Source of the DNA: Hydrogenophilales bacterium
GTDB lineage: Bacteria > Pseudomonadota > Gammaproteobacteria > Burkholderiales > Thiobacillaceae
Assembly (NCBI GenBank): GCA_016703155.1
Contig: JADJCP010000012.1
Location: 49,381-113,380, forward strand
Direction: 5' to 3'
Length of the DNA: 64,000 nucleotides
Below are positions 51,986 to 62,884 of the stretch, in pieces (the first letter of the stretch is position 1; every line of letters starts with the position of its first letter). The notes under the pieces were generated by a model, which searched no databases, had not been told where the DNA came from, and saw only the letters and a list, made by a program, of their open reading frames with translations. A program made the position numbers and the translations under genes.

Positions 51986-52837
51986 ATGGGTGAACCCACC
52001 TCATATCGTGTCGAGGCACTGGTCAACGAAGTCGACCAATTGCTGACCCTGCCTGCCATCTACGTTCAAATCAAAAGCATTCTTGATTCGCCTGACAGCA
52101 GCATCATTGAAATCGCCAAAGCCATATCGATGGATGTTGCACTGACCGCCAAGCTCCTGCGCATTGTCAACAGCCCGATTTATGCCCAGTCACGCCCCGT
52201 CGAGACCGTTACCCGGGCCGTGAGCATGTTGGGCATAAATCAGATTCACGATCTATGCCTCGCCTGCTGCCTCGCCGATACCTTTGCACATACCCATCCA
52301 AGCCTGATGGATGTTGAGCGCTTCTGGCGCGAAAGTCTCCAGCGCGCGATCAGTGCGCGGGATCTGGCCAGGAAATGCGGCATCTTGAATGGTGAACGTC
52401 TTTTTGTGCTCGGCCTGCTCAGCGATATCGGTCATATGGTCATGTTCATGCGTATTCCCGAAATGGCTGCCAAGCTATTCCTGTTGAAGCAATCCAGCAC
52501 GGAGCCCATCCATCTGATTGAACGCCGCCATCTGGATTTCGACTTTGCTCAGGTGAGCGGCGCCTTGCTTAGACGCTGGCGGCTTCCAAGCGGGATTTAT
52601 CTGCCGATCGAACAACATTCGGCCCCCAGAGCCGGGCAAAGTCATGCCATTGAGTCTGCTCTACTACACTTGGTTTCTGGCGCGATACAAGCTCATGACA
52701 CGGGAACCGAAGTCCAAGGCATGACGACCTCGGAGGCCTGGGAGATTGTCGGTCTACCCCCCGAAGACATCATCGAGTCACTCGCGGCCAGTCTGGATTC
52801 CGCCAACGCCATGAGACCGATCTTTCACGGTAGTTAA
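51986..52837 (+). CDS. HDOD domain protein
   Basis: The 283-residue protein contains LLTLPAIYVQIKSILDSPDS, DVALTAKLLRIVNSPIYAQS and TRAVSMLGINQIHDLCLACC, followed by GERLFVLGLLSDIGHMVMFM. These define the HDOD domain, a non-catalytic relative of HD-type hydrolases used in signalling output. No receiver or GGDEF domain is fused. It is adjacent to and convergent with the diguanylate cyclase gene, so both may belong to c-di-GMP-related control. Confidence 0.88.
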   Translation: MGEPTSYRVEALVNEVDQLLTLPAIYVQIKSILDSPDSSIIEIAKAISMDVALTAKLLRIVNSPIYAQSRPVETVTRAVSMLGINQIHDLCLACCLADTFAHTHPSLMDVERFWRESLQRAISARDLARKCGILNGERLFVLGLLSDIGHMVMFMRIPEMAAKLFLLKQSSTEPIHLIERRHLDFDFAQVSGALLRRWRLPSGIYLPIEQHSAPRAGQSHAIESALLHLVSGAIQAHDTGTEVQGMTTSEAWEIVGLPPEDIIESLAASLDSANAMRPIFHGS

Positions 52838-52882
52838 CGGCATCGACAAGCTCGCCAGCCGAAGCTCAAACGCCAACAACGC

Positions 52883-54412
52883 TTATCTACCCAGCTCGGG
52901 AGCAACCCCTGGACGCCAGCTGGTGACTTGGTTGCGCCCGGCTTTCTTGGACTTGTACATGGCCGTATCCGCGCGGTCTATGAGTTCGGCCGGGTCGCGC
53001 ATTTCCCGTCCCAGTGCGGCGACACCGAAGCTCGCGGTAATTTTCAGGCCTTCGGTGGTGCGTACCGACCTACCGGCGCGCTCTTCGACATCGGCACGCA
53101 GCCGGTTGGCGATCTCCAGCGCCTGAGTCATGTTCGTGTCGGGCAGAATGATGCAGAATTCCTCGCCACCGTAGCGGCATAACAGGTCGTCGTTGCGCAG
53201 ACCCGCCTGCAGGGTGCGCACAATGGCGCGGATAACCTCGTCACCGACCGCGTGGCCATAGCGATCATTGAACTGCTTGAAATGATCGATGTCGGTCATG
53301 ATGCAACACATGCCATGCCCCTGGTCTCGCGCCACCACAAACAGATCCTCCAGCAGATCGAAGAAGGCACGCCGATTCAGACAACCCGTGAGCGGATCGC
53401 GGCTGGCAAGATGTTGCAGTTCCTCATTCTGGCTACGGATCTGCTCGCGCGACACTTCCAGTTCGGCAAGCGTGCCGCGCAATTCCTCGTTGACCTGATG
53501 CACCTGGGTGACGTCGTCGAATGACACCAGGCAACCGCGCACCACGCCCTTCGGGTCGAGGATCGGCGAGGCCTGCAGAATGATGTTGAACGATTCGCCG
53601 CCCGGCTGCCGCAGGTTGCAGAACACACCGCTCTGCACGGCGTTGGCGTGCATCGCCCGCTGCCAGGGCAAATTCTCCACCGCGGTCGACTCCAGTGAGC
53701 CGCACAGCCACGCCTGCTCGTCGAGTTTCTTGCCGACGAGATTCTGGGTGGCATCCGGGTGAAGTTTCGCGAAGGCATCGTTAGTGAGCATGATGCGCCC
53801 CTCGCGGTCGAGAATGGCGATACCGTCGGTGAGTGTGTCGAAGGCATGCTTGACGCGCTCCGGCACCGCCGTGCTCGGGTCGAGATATTGCAGGGCGCGA
53901 CGCATGTACAGGAAAAAGGCGACGAAACCCAGTGCGCCCATGGCGAGCAACATGACCACCGTGGGATAGCGCAGCCAGCCCATGAGCGTGTTCGGCAGCG
54001 CCGGCACGAAACTGATCTCGACGGCGCCCCATTCTTGCTGGTTGGCGAAAACCGGGACCTGGATATGGTCGAGAGAGGAGCGCCCGCCCTCGGGCGCCAC
54101 CCAGTAACGGCCGTGTTCGCCGACAGCGACGAGTATCCGCCCCGTTTTCTCGCGAACGGCAATACTGCGAATCTGGTCATCGCGCTCACGCACCGCTTCC
54201 AGGCTGCGTCCGAGTGCCATGATGTCGCCCATCCGCAGCAGGGCGGCGGCCTGGATGGCCAGGGCCTCGCTGGTGCGGTTTCGCACCTGCTTGACCATGG
54301 CGGTCTGATCCGGGAGCAGGCCCGAGACGTCCAGCAGCAGGAGCAGTGAAACCACCAGTGAGGTAAGTCCCAGGCTCAGTCGGGTCAGCGGGCTGATGCG
54401 CGGCAGTTTCAT
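52883..54412 (-). CDS. Membrane diguanylate cyclase (sensor-PAS-GGDEF)
   Basis: The 509-residue protein has an N-terminal membrane span (LTRLSLGLTSLVVSLLLLLD), a periplasmic region of about 130 residues and a second span (YPTVVMLLAMGALGFVAFFL). A PAS domain follows (DGIAILDREGRIMLTNDAFA), then a short helix and a GGDEF domain with DPLTGCLNRRAFFDLLEDL and CRYGGEEFCIILPD. The active-site GGEEF is intact, so it should make c-di-GMP, and RNDD upstream fits the inhibitory RxxD site. Its ATG overlaps the stop of the giant adhesin gene, implying coupled expression. Confidence 0.93.
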   Translation of the reverse strand: MKLPRISPLTRLSLGLTSLVVSLLLLLDVSGLLPDQTAMVKQVRNRTSEALAIQAAALLRMGDIMALGRSLEAVRERDDQIRSIAVREKTGRILVAVGEHGRYWVAPEGGRSSLDHIQVPVFANQQEWGAVEISFVPALPNTLMGWLRYPTVVMLLAMGALGFVAFFLYMRRALQYLDPSTAVPERVKHAFDTLTDGIAILDREGRIMLTNDAFAKLHPDATQNLVGKKLDEQAWLCGSLESTAVENLPWQRAMHANAVQSGVFCNLRQPGGESFNIILQASPILDPKGVVRGCLVSFDDVTQVHQVNEELRGTLAELEVSREQIRSQNEELQHLASRDPLTGCLNRRAFFDLLEDLFVVARDQGHGMCCIMTDIDHFKQFNDRYGHAVGDEVIRAIVRTLQAGLRNDDLLCRYGGEEFCIILPDTNMTQALEIANRLRADVEERAGRSVRTTEGLKITASFGVAALGREMRDPAELIDRADTAMYKSKKAGRNQVTSWRPGVAPELGR

Positions 54413-57400
54413 GAGGCCGACACCTTATCATTGTCCGGGACCGCGCCATTGCGCTCGGGCGCGTGCGCTTCCGTGGCGATATCTTCCTCGAGCCATTTAC
54501 CCGTGTCATCGAGTTCGGCCTTGTGGCGCAGGATCGGCAAGGGATCGAACTGGCGCCACGCCGGCAGCGTGGCGATCAGGCTGGCCATCAGCCCGCCGAT
54601 GCGTATCGCCCACCAGACCGCGCCCACGGAGAAGGCTATCCCGGCCAGGCGGGCAGTATCGCGCAGGATTTCGAAAGTCTGCGCCTGCGCCTCTTCAGCG
54701 AGTTGCGGCAAGGCGGGCGCATCGAATCGTTCCGCAAGGCTGCCCTGCCCGGCGTCCGTCTGGGCATAGCCGCTCAGGATCAGCCGGTACTGTTCCAGGA
54801 AGCCGACAGGCGCCGGCGACAGATCGCTATTGGCGCCAATGCGGGCCAATACCACCGAGGCATCGGCGACGCTTGCCTGTATCGACGGTGAGATCGTGCG
54901 CGCGGCTGCCGTGTCGTATTCGAGCAGGGCATCCTGCAAGGATTCGACCTTGGGTGGATTCGGCAGGTATTCGCTCACGGCGTCTTCTCCACCAGGCTGG
55001 GCGCCCGGGTCGACCGGGGCGTCCGTGTCACCCGGGGCCGGGCCGTCGCCATCCGTCGGCGGTGTGGTATCGGGGTCATCAGGCACCGGGATGTCCGGCG
55101 GACCGTCTGGAGCCGGGGTGTCGATGAAGTCAAAACGAATGAGCGCGCTCGACGGCCCGGTGGTGTAGCGATCGTCCGAAACGGACACCTCGAACGCGGG
55201 CGCCACATCCGAGCCATCATGGACAAAGCGCACCTGCCCGGCGAGCAGCTCGCTCTGTTCGAATCGGCCGATCGGCACGCCCGGCGCCGAGATTGACTCG
55301 AAATGACCGGCAACCACATTACCGATGCTGAACGACAGGGAGTCGTCCAAACCATCCGGGTCGCGGGCATCGAACACGTCGCCGTCCAACGCGACCGTCT
55401 CGCCCTGCGTCAGACTGATGAGACTCAGGGTCAACTCGGGCGCCAAATCGTTGGCATTGCCGACCTCGACGACCATGGCGAGTGTGGACGAACTGCCGTC
55501 ACTGCTGCTGGCCCGCACCGAAATGGTGTGAGACTGAACGGTTTCGAAGTCGAGCAACAACGGCTCCGCAACGCTGACAACGCCGCTGACCGGATCGATG
55601 GTGAAGCGGCCGCCGGCATTGTCGCTAAGGCTATAACGGACCATGTCGGCGTTGTCCGCGTCACGGGCTTGCGCCACGATGCCCACCGCCGTGCCCTGCC
55701 CGGCATCTTCCATGACCCGGTTGGGCGCATCGTCGACATCCTCGACAGGCCCCACGGCGGCTTCGTTTTTATTGGTGACCGTGACGGTGATGGCCTGGCT
55801 GTCCGTGCCGCCGTTGCCGTCGCTCGCCTGCACCGTCACGGTGTAGACATTGTCGACGCCGGCGTCGGCGGGATGCTCGTAATCCGGTGCGGTGATGAAG
55901 CTGAGGACGCCCGTGTCGGCGTCGATCTGGAACAGGGCCGCGTCGGCACCCCCTGAGATCGAATACGTCAGGGCCTGCGCCGGCTGGTCGGCATCCGTGG
56001 CCGTCACCACGGTGACGGCGGTCGTCCCCTCGGCAAGATTCAGGCTGGCGCTATCCCCGCCACCATCGCTCGTGATGACCGGGTCGCCGTTGCCCTCGGT
56101 CACCGTGATTTGGATCGTCTCGCTGTCGCTGCCGCCCTGACCGTCGCTGACGATGACGTCGAAGGTGTAGGTGTTCGGACCCTGCGCCTCGGAGGGCGTC
56201 CAGGTAAAGACGCCGCCGGTGGTGATACTGGCGCCGGCGGGGGCGTTGTTGAGGCTGTAGCTCAGGACGCCCGGGGGCACATCCGCATCGGTGGCCGTGG
56301 CGATGAAGGTCAGGGCTTGGCCTTCGGCGACGCTCTGGTTGCCGATGGCGTCGAGGACCGGGGGCTGGTTCGCGCCTTCGCTCACCGTGACCTGGATGGT
56401 TTCGCTGTCCGTGCCACCCTGGCCATCCGAGACAAGAACGTCGAAGGTGTAGCTGCCGGGGCCCTGGGCCTCGGTGGGGTCCAGTGAAAACACCACTGGT
56501 GGTGATGACAGCGCCCGTGGGGGCGCCACCAGGCTGTAGGTAAGCGTGTCGGGCGGGATATCGGTGTCGGTCGCGGTGGCGGTGAAGGTCAAGACATTGC
56601 CTTCGGTCACCGTCCGGTCGCCGATGGAGGAGAGGACCGGCGCCTGGTTGGTGCCTTCGTTGACCGTCACCTGGATGGTCTCGAAGTCGCTGCCGCCCTG
56701 ACCGTCCGAGACGATGACGTCGAAGCTGTAGGTGTTCGGGCCCTGGGCCTCGTTGGGCGTCCAGGTGAAAACGCCGCCGGCGGTGATGCTGGCGCCAGTG
56801 GGTTCACCCGAGAAGCTGTAGGTCAGGCTGTCCGGCGGGACGTCGGCGTCGGTCGCGGTGGCGGTGAAGGTCAGGACATTGCCTTCGGTCACCGTCCGGT
56901 CGCCAATCGGATCGAGAACCTGGACGTTGTCGTTGACGGGGGTGACCGTGACGGCGATGGCCTGGCTGTCTGTACCCCCGTTGCCGTCCGAGACCTGGAC
57001 GGTGACGTTGTAGACGTTGTTGCCTCCAGTGTCGTTGGGCGTCTCGTAGTCGGGAGCGGCAATGAAGCTGAGCGCGCCACTCACGGCATCGATCTGGAAC
57101 AGGGGCGCGTCGGCACCGCCGCTGATGCTGTAGGTCAGCGTCTGCGCCGGCAGGTCGTCGTCCATGGCCGTGACCGTGGTGACGGCGGCGGTGTTCTCGG
57201 GGATCGGGATCGCCGCCGTGGCACCGCCGCCGTTACTGGTGATCGCGGGAGCACTAGCGTTGACCGAGGTAGCGGTGACGGCGATCGACTGGGTGGCCGT
57301 CAGACTGCCGTCCGAGACCTGCGCCACGCCATCGGAGACGTTGTCGCCACCGACATCCGCGGGCGCGTCGTAACCCGGCGCGGCAACGAAGCTCAGCACG

Positions 57401-58702
57401 CCGGTGTTGGCGTCGATCTGGAAGCGGGCTGCATCGGCCCCGCCCACGATGCTGTAACTGAGCGTCTGCGTGGGCAGGTCGGCGTCGCCGGCGACGACCG
57501 TGGTCACGCCGGCGGTATTTTCCGCGACGCTCAGCGCCGCCGAAGCGCCGCCGCCATCGCTGGTAATCACCGGCGCATTGTCGTTCACCGCGGTCACCAG
57601 GACGCTGATGGTCTGCGTGTCGACCAAGCCATTGCCGTCCGAGACCTGTACCGTGAGGTCATAAACGTTATTGCCGCCCGTATCGGTGGGCAGTTCGTAA
57701 TCGGGCGCAACGATGAACGCGAGTGTCCCGGTGCTGGCATCGATCTGGAATCTCGCCGCGTCGGCACCGCCGACGATGCTGTAGATCATGGTCTGGGGTG
57801 GCTGGTCGGCGTCGCTCGCCGTCACGACCATGACCGCCAGTGTGTTTTCGTCGACGCTCACGGAGGTGGACGCGCCACCGCTGCCGCTGGTGATGATCGG
57901 GGCGTTGTCGTTCACCGGGTTGACCGCGACGCTGAGGTCTTGCGTGTCGTCGAGCGTGCCATCGGCAGCGCCTATGGTCACGAGGTAGACGTTGTCGGCA
58001 TTGGCGTCGGTCGGCGCCTCATAGTCCGGCGCGGCGAGGAAACTCAGCACGCCGGTACTGGCGTCGATCTGGAATTTGGCCGCGTCGGCGCCACCGACGA
58101 TGCTGTACGTGAGTGTCTGCGCCGGCAAGTCGACGTCCGTCGCCGCGACGACGGTCACGGCCGCGTCGTTCTCCGCGACATTGATGGTGGCGCTCGCGCC
58201 GCCACCGTCCGAGACGATGACCGGCGCGTCATTCACCGACAGCACGTTGATGGATACGCTACGCGAAGTCGACAACACGCCATCGCCGGCCAGGAGATTC
58301 AAGGCGTCGAGCCCGTTGAAGTCCGGACTGCCCTGGTAGCTGAGTGACGCAAGCGCGTCATTGATCTGCGCCTGCGAACCCGACAAGGTCATGGCGGCAC
58401 TGCCGTTGGCGCCCGCGCCCAGGGTCGCACCACCGGAGAGATCGACGGTCAGCGTGCCGTACTGCACCGACAGTTGCACGTCGGCCAGGTTGCCGTCGGG
58501 GTCGTTAACCGTGATGCCCGGGATCGACAGCGGCGTGTCCTCGTTCACGGTTTGCGCGCCAGGTACCGTAACCTCGGGCGCCTCGTTGACATCGGATACG
58601 CTGACGGCGATGGCCTGGGTGTCGGTGCCGCCGTCGCCATCGCTGACCTGCACCGTGACATCGTAGACGTTGTCGGCGCCGGCGTCGGTTGGAACCTCAT
58701 GG
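54409..58702 (-). CDS. Giant cadherin-like repeat adhesin, C-terminal segment
   Basis: This segment holds five full cadherin-like repeats (pattern GGADAALFQIDADTGVLSF ... VSDGNGGTDSQ) and three repeats of a second type (DRTVTEGNVLTFTATATDAD ... EAQGPNTYSFDVIVSDGQGG). A CSPG4-like region follows (VRFVHDGSDVAPAFEVSVSD), then a proline/aspartate-rich linker. A C-terminal region has one membrane span (IAFSVGAVWWAIRIGGLMAS) and a charged tail of about 50 residues. It is part of one very large gene broken by indels. Two compensating shifts at about 56475-56530 hide the expected GAPTGAVITTSGVF. Such proteins are surface adhesins or biofilm proteins. The stop overlaps the diguanylate cyclase start. 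Confidence 0.85.
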
Positions 58703-61700
58703 TTCCGTGGCAACGAGGAAGCTGAGTACCCCACTCGCAGAGTTGATCTGGAACAGGGCCGCGTCGGCGCCACCGTTGATCGAGTAGGACAAGGTCTGCG
58801 CCGGCAGGTCGGCGTCCGAAGCAGCGACCGTGGTCACCGACGTGCCGTTTTCGGTGACGCCGAGCGTGGCCGTGGCCCCGCCGCCGTCGCTGGTAATGAC
58901 CGGTGGCAGGTTGCCTTCGTCCACCGTCACCTGGATCGTTTCGCTGTCGCTGCCGCCCTGGCCGTCGCTGACGACGACATCGAAGGTGTAGGCGCCGGGG
59001 CCCTGGGCTTCGGTGGGGGTCCAGGTGAAGACGCCGGCGGCGGTGATGCTGGCGCCCGATGGGACGCTGCCGCTGGCGCCGTTGGCCAGGCTGTAGGTCA
59101 GGCTGCCCGGCGGGACATCGGGATCGGTCGCCGTGGCGGTGAAGCTGAGTTGAGTGCCTTCGGTGACGGTCCGGTTGCCGATAGCGTCGAGAACCGGGGC
59201 CTGGTTCGCGCCTTCGCTCACCGTGACCTGGATCGTTTCGCTGTCGCTGCCGCCCTGGCCATCGCTGACGATCACGTCGAAGCTGTAGACGTTGGGGCCC
59301 TGGGCTTCGGTCGGCGTCCAGGTGAAGACGCCGCCTGCGGTGATGCTGGCCCCGGCGGGTTCACCCGAGAGGCTATAGGTCAGGGTATCAGGCGGGACGT
59401 CGGCGTCGGTCGCGGTGGCGGTGAAGCTGAGTTGAGTGCCCTCGGTGACGCTCCGGTCGCCGATGGCGTCGAGCACCGGATCGTCATTGGCCGACGTGAC
59501 GGTGAAAGTCGCGGTGGCGGGTGTGGCGTCGCCAGCGCCTTGTGCGTCGCGGGCGATGTATTGGAAGCTGGTTACCCCGTTCCAATTCTCGTCCGGTACG
59601 AAATACAAGGTCAGGCTCTGGGCGCTGGCGGCATAGTCCACACCTGTCGCGGCAGATGTGGTCAGTCCCACGTCGAGATACAGCGCGCCGTTCGCCGGCA
59701 AGCTCGACAGTTGGAACCGGTCGACCGTGCCATCGACATCGCCGCCGGTAACGCTGAGGACGATGGATGCGGCATCCTCGGCCCCCGAGGCGCTGGCATT
59801 GTTGGTGGTGGGCGCGTCGTTGACGCTCACGACCTGCACCTGGCGCGTGGCGGGGGCGCTATCGAGCACGCCGTCGCTGACGATGAATTCCACGGTGCGC
59901 ACGAGGATGCCGGGGTCCTCGCTCGTGTTCTGGTAGCTGACCGAGCGCAGCGCCGTCTGATAGGCGGCGACGCTGGCGCTGCCAGACAGCGTCAGCGTGC
60001 CGGTGCCGGCATCCCAGCTGCCCGAGATGCCGAGCTGGTCGGTGAAGGCGAGTACATCCTCGCCATTGGCATGGTTCGTGGTTATCCGCACCGTGGCGCC
60101 GGCGAGGTTGGTGCTGTCCGCATCGCTGACGGTCAATGCCGGATCGATCGCCTCGGGTGGATCGTTCTCGTTGACGTTGGCACTGCCGCCGGAGGTCGTG
60201 ACCACCGGCGCGACGGGCACCGTATAGCTCACCAGCAGGTAGGGCCTGCGCACCGCCGTGGCGTTCTCCGAGGACATGAAGCGCCAGTCATCGATGGTCT
60301 TGGTGATCACCCAGCCATTGTTGGTGGCACCGTCCGACCAGGACTGCAAGGTCGCCTCCAGGCCCGCGAAGGTCCGGTAGCCCGAGCTGGCGCTGGAGAT
60401 CGAGGCATCCGCTGTGTTGCTGGCCTCCGATGAACCGAGCTGTACGCCGTTCACCACGGAATTCCAGGTCACCATCGACTGGTCCCAGGTCAGGTCGACG
60501 AGCGGGTAGATCGTCGCGCTGCCTGACAGCCCGACATTGTCGACATAGACGGTCAGCGATGCCGCCGTGATGGTGGCGCCGTAGGGAATCTGCCCCGCGC
60601 CGTTGCCGAACAGGTTGTCGAAGCGGATCAGCACCTGCTCGTCGGCATTCTGATAGATGCCGGTCTCGGTGCCGTAATTCGTGTTCGCGAACAGAATGCC
60701 GCCGACGATGCGCGCGTCCTGCGCGCCGGTGTAGCCGTTCAGGCCTTCCTGAATCTGCAAGGCGCCGACTTGTATCGTGACGCTGGCGTTGTCGGACAAG
60801 GCACCGCCACTACCCGTATTGCCCTGATCGTTGGTCGCCAACGAGAGGGTCGATGCACCTTGATAGCCGCTGTCCGGATCGAAGCGCGCGCCGTCCAGGG
60901 CCGTGTTGATGTCCGACAGTGTCCCGGTGAACGTCATCGCGCCATCCGCGCTGCCGTCGCCGACGCTGAAGCTCAGGCCCGCGATGCCGGACAGGGTGAA
61001 CGTGCCATGGGTGACGCCGATGACGACCTGAACCATGCCGGCGCCGGCATCGATATCCGTGACGGAAAGGCTGTTGCCCGTCGCGCCACTGAACACCAGG
61101 CCGGTGTCCACGGGCGTCGTCTGCGGGCCGGGAACTTGCAGAGACGGCGCGTCGTTCACCGGATTCACGGTGACGCTGACGCTCGCCGATTCGGCACTGA
61201 ACGCCGTGCTCCCGCCAGTCAGCGTGGTGTCGGCGAAGCCCCCCGCGATGCCGCTGGTCTGGTCCCAGGCGCGGTAACTGAAGGGGAAGGCCACGCCGTT
61301 GTAATCCGCGTCGGGCACGAAGCGCACCCGGGTGACCGCGTCGGACGGCAGCAACAAGGCGCTGGCGGCCGAGACGCTGCTGATATCCACCCAGCTCGAA
61401 CCGTCCAGGGTGTATTGCCACTGGCCGTTGCTGTTGTTGACCTCATACACGGCGATGCCACGAACGGCGCCCGCGTCCGGGTCCGTGGTCGCGGCGGTGA
61501 AATCGGAGACCAGCTTGCCGACCGGGTCGGTTGTGTCCTCGTCGATGCCGCTGAAAAGCGATGCGCTGACGCCGGAGGGGGCGTCGTTGACCGGCGTGAC
61601 CGTGACGGCGATGGCCTGGCTATCGGTGCCGCCGTTGCCGTCGCTCGCTTGCACCGTGACGTCATAGACGTTGTCGCCGCCCGTGTCCATCGGGGTTTCG

Positions 61701-62884
61701 TAGTCGGGGGCGCTGACAAAGCTCAGGACACCGGACGAAGCGTCGATCTGGAACAGCGCCTGGTCGGCGCCCCCGCCGATCGAATAGGTCAGGGTTTGCG
61801 GCGGCTGGTCGGTGTCCGTGGCGGTCACGGTGGTAACGGCGGTCGTGCCTTCGGCAATCGAGAGCGCCGCCGTGGCGCCACCACCATTGGAGGTGATCAC
61901 CGGGGCATTGTCGTTGGCCGGGGTCACCGTGATGGCGATGGCCTGGCTGTCCGTGCCACCGTTGCCATCGCTCACCTGCACCGTCACGTCGTAGACGTTG
62001 TCGCCGCCCGTGTCCGTCGGCGCTTCGTAGTCGGGAACGGCGAGGAAGCCGAGGACGCCCGTGCTGGCGTCGATCGTAAACAGCGCCTGGTCGGCGCCAC
62101 CCGTGATCGTGTAGGTCAGAGTCTGCGGCGGCAGGTTGGCGTCTATGGCCGTTACCGTGGTCACCGCCGAAGTGTTCTCGGCGACACTCACCATCGCCGA
62201 GTCGCCACCGCCATTGCTCGTGATCACTGGCGCGGCGTTGAACGTATAGTTGATCGCGATATCGTCAGCGTGGAAGTAACCCGACAGAAGCACTCCTCCC
62301 ACCGCCCCCGATCCAACCAGGCGAATCCGGGTAGTCGACGACGTGAACGCGGAGATATCGTACGTGTGTGGCGTATTCGTCGCCGGAGTCGTAGCAAAGT
62401 CAAAGGTTTGTAGATCAGTCCAATTTGTCCCGTCGCTGCTGATTGCAAGCGTGGACGTTCCATTCACATTTACCCCGGTAAACGAAACCGACAGCGACAA
62501 GGTCGCCGATAAGGCCATGGAGAGATCCGCCGTCCGTTGCGCGCCATAACCGGTAATGTCGGTTGGAAAAAGCAGCAACGTCGGCCCGCTTCCGATTTCC
62601 AAGGCTCTATAAGACGAATCCACCTCGACGATCCCAGTCCCCGGACCGTTCGATTCGCCCAACTCCTGCCAGGAATTCAACCAATTCACCGTGCCGTCAT
62701 TATTGCTGTACGAAATACTGCCAAATCGGTCGAGAATCATCGCGGTGACCGCGCCCGGCACATTCACCGTCGTGTCGTAATTGATGCTGACCGCCCCATC
62801 GCCGTCGTTGACAAAAAATCGTACGCCCCTGGAGCCAAGCACCGGAGTGCTTGTATTTGTATTCTCATAGGTGATATTTCGGAC
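58702..62884 (-). CDS. Giant cadherin-like repeat adhesin, middle segment
   Basis: Continuation upstream of the same gene; the frame joins the next segment near 58701-58702, where one C seems to be extra (FLVATE then HEVPTDAGADNVYD). It has two full cadherin-like repeats, part of a third at the junction, two VTEGTQLSFTATATDADVPP repeats and a DNRLRE/CBM-like stretch (LLIRFDNLFGNGAGQIPYGA) around 60,450-60,650. It also holds several Ig-like and CSPG4-like repeats (FRVxFxPD types). Near its start is VRNITYENTNTSTPVLGSRG, a pattern common in large autotransported repeat proteins. No catalytic domain is apparent. Confidence 0.82.

Noticed and set aside
58670..62413. Two long plus-strand frames opposite the adhesin
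   Set aside because: Low-complexity V/G/D/R-rich translations caused by the repeated coding strand; the minus strand gives clear cadherin-like repeats.
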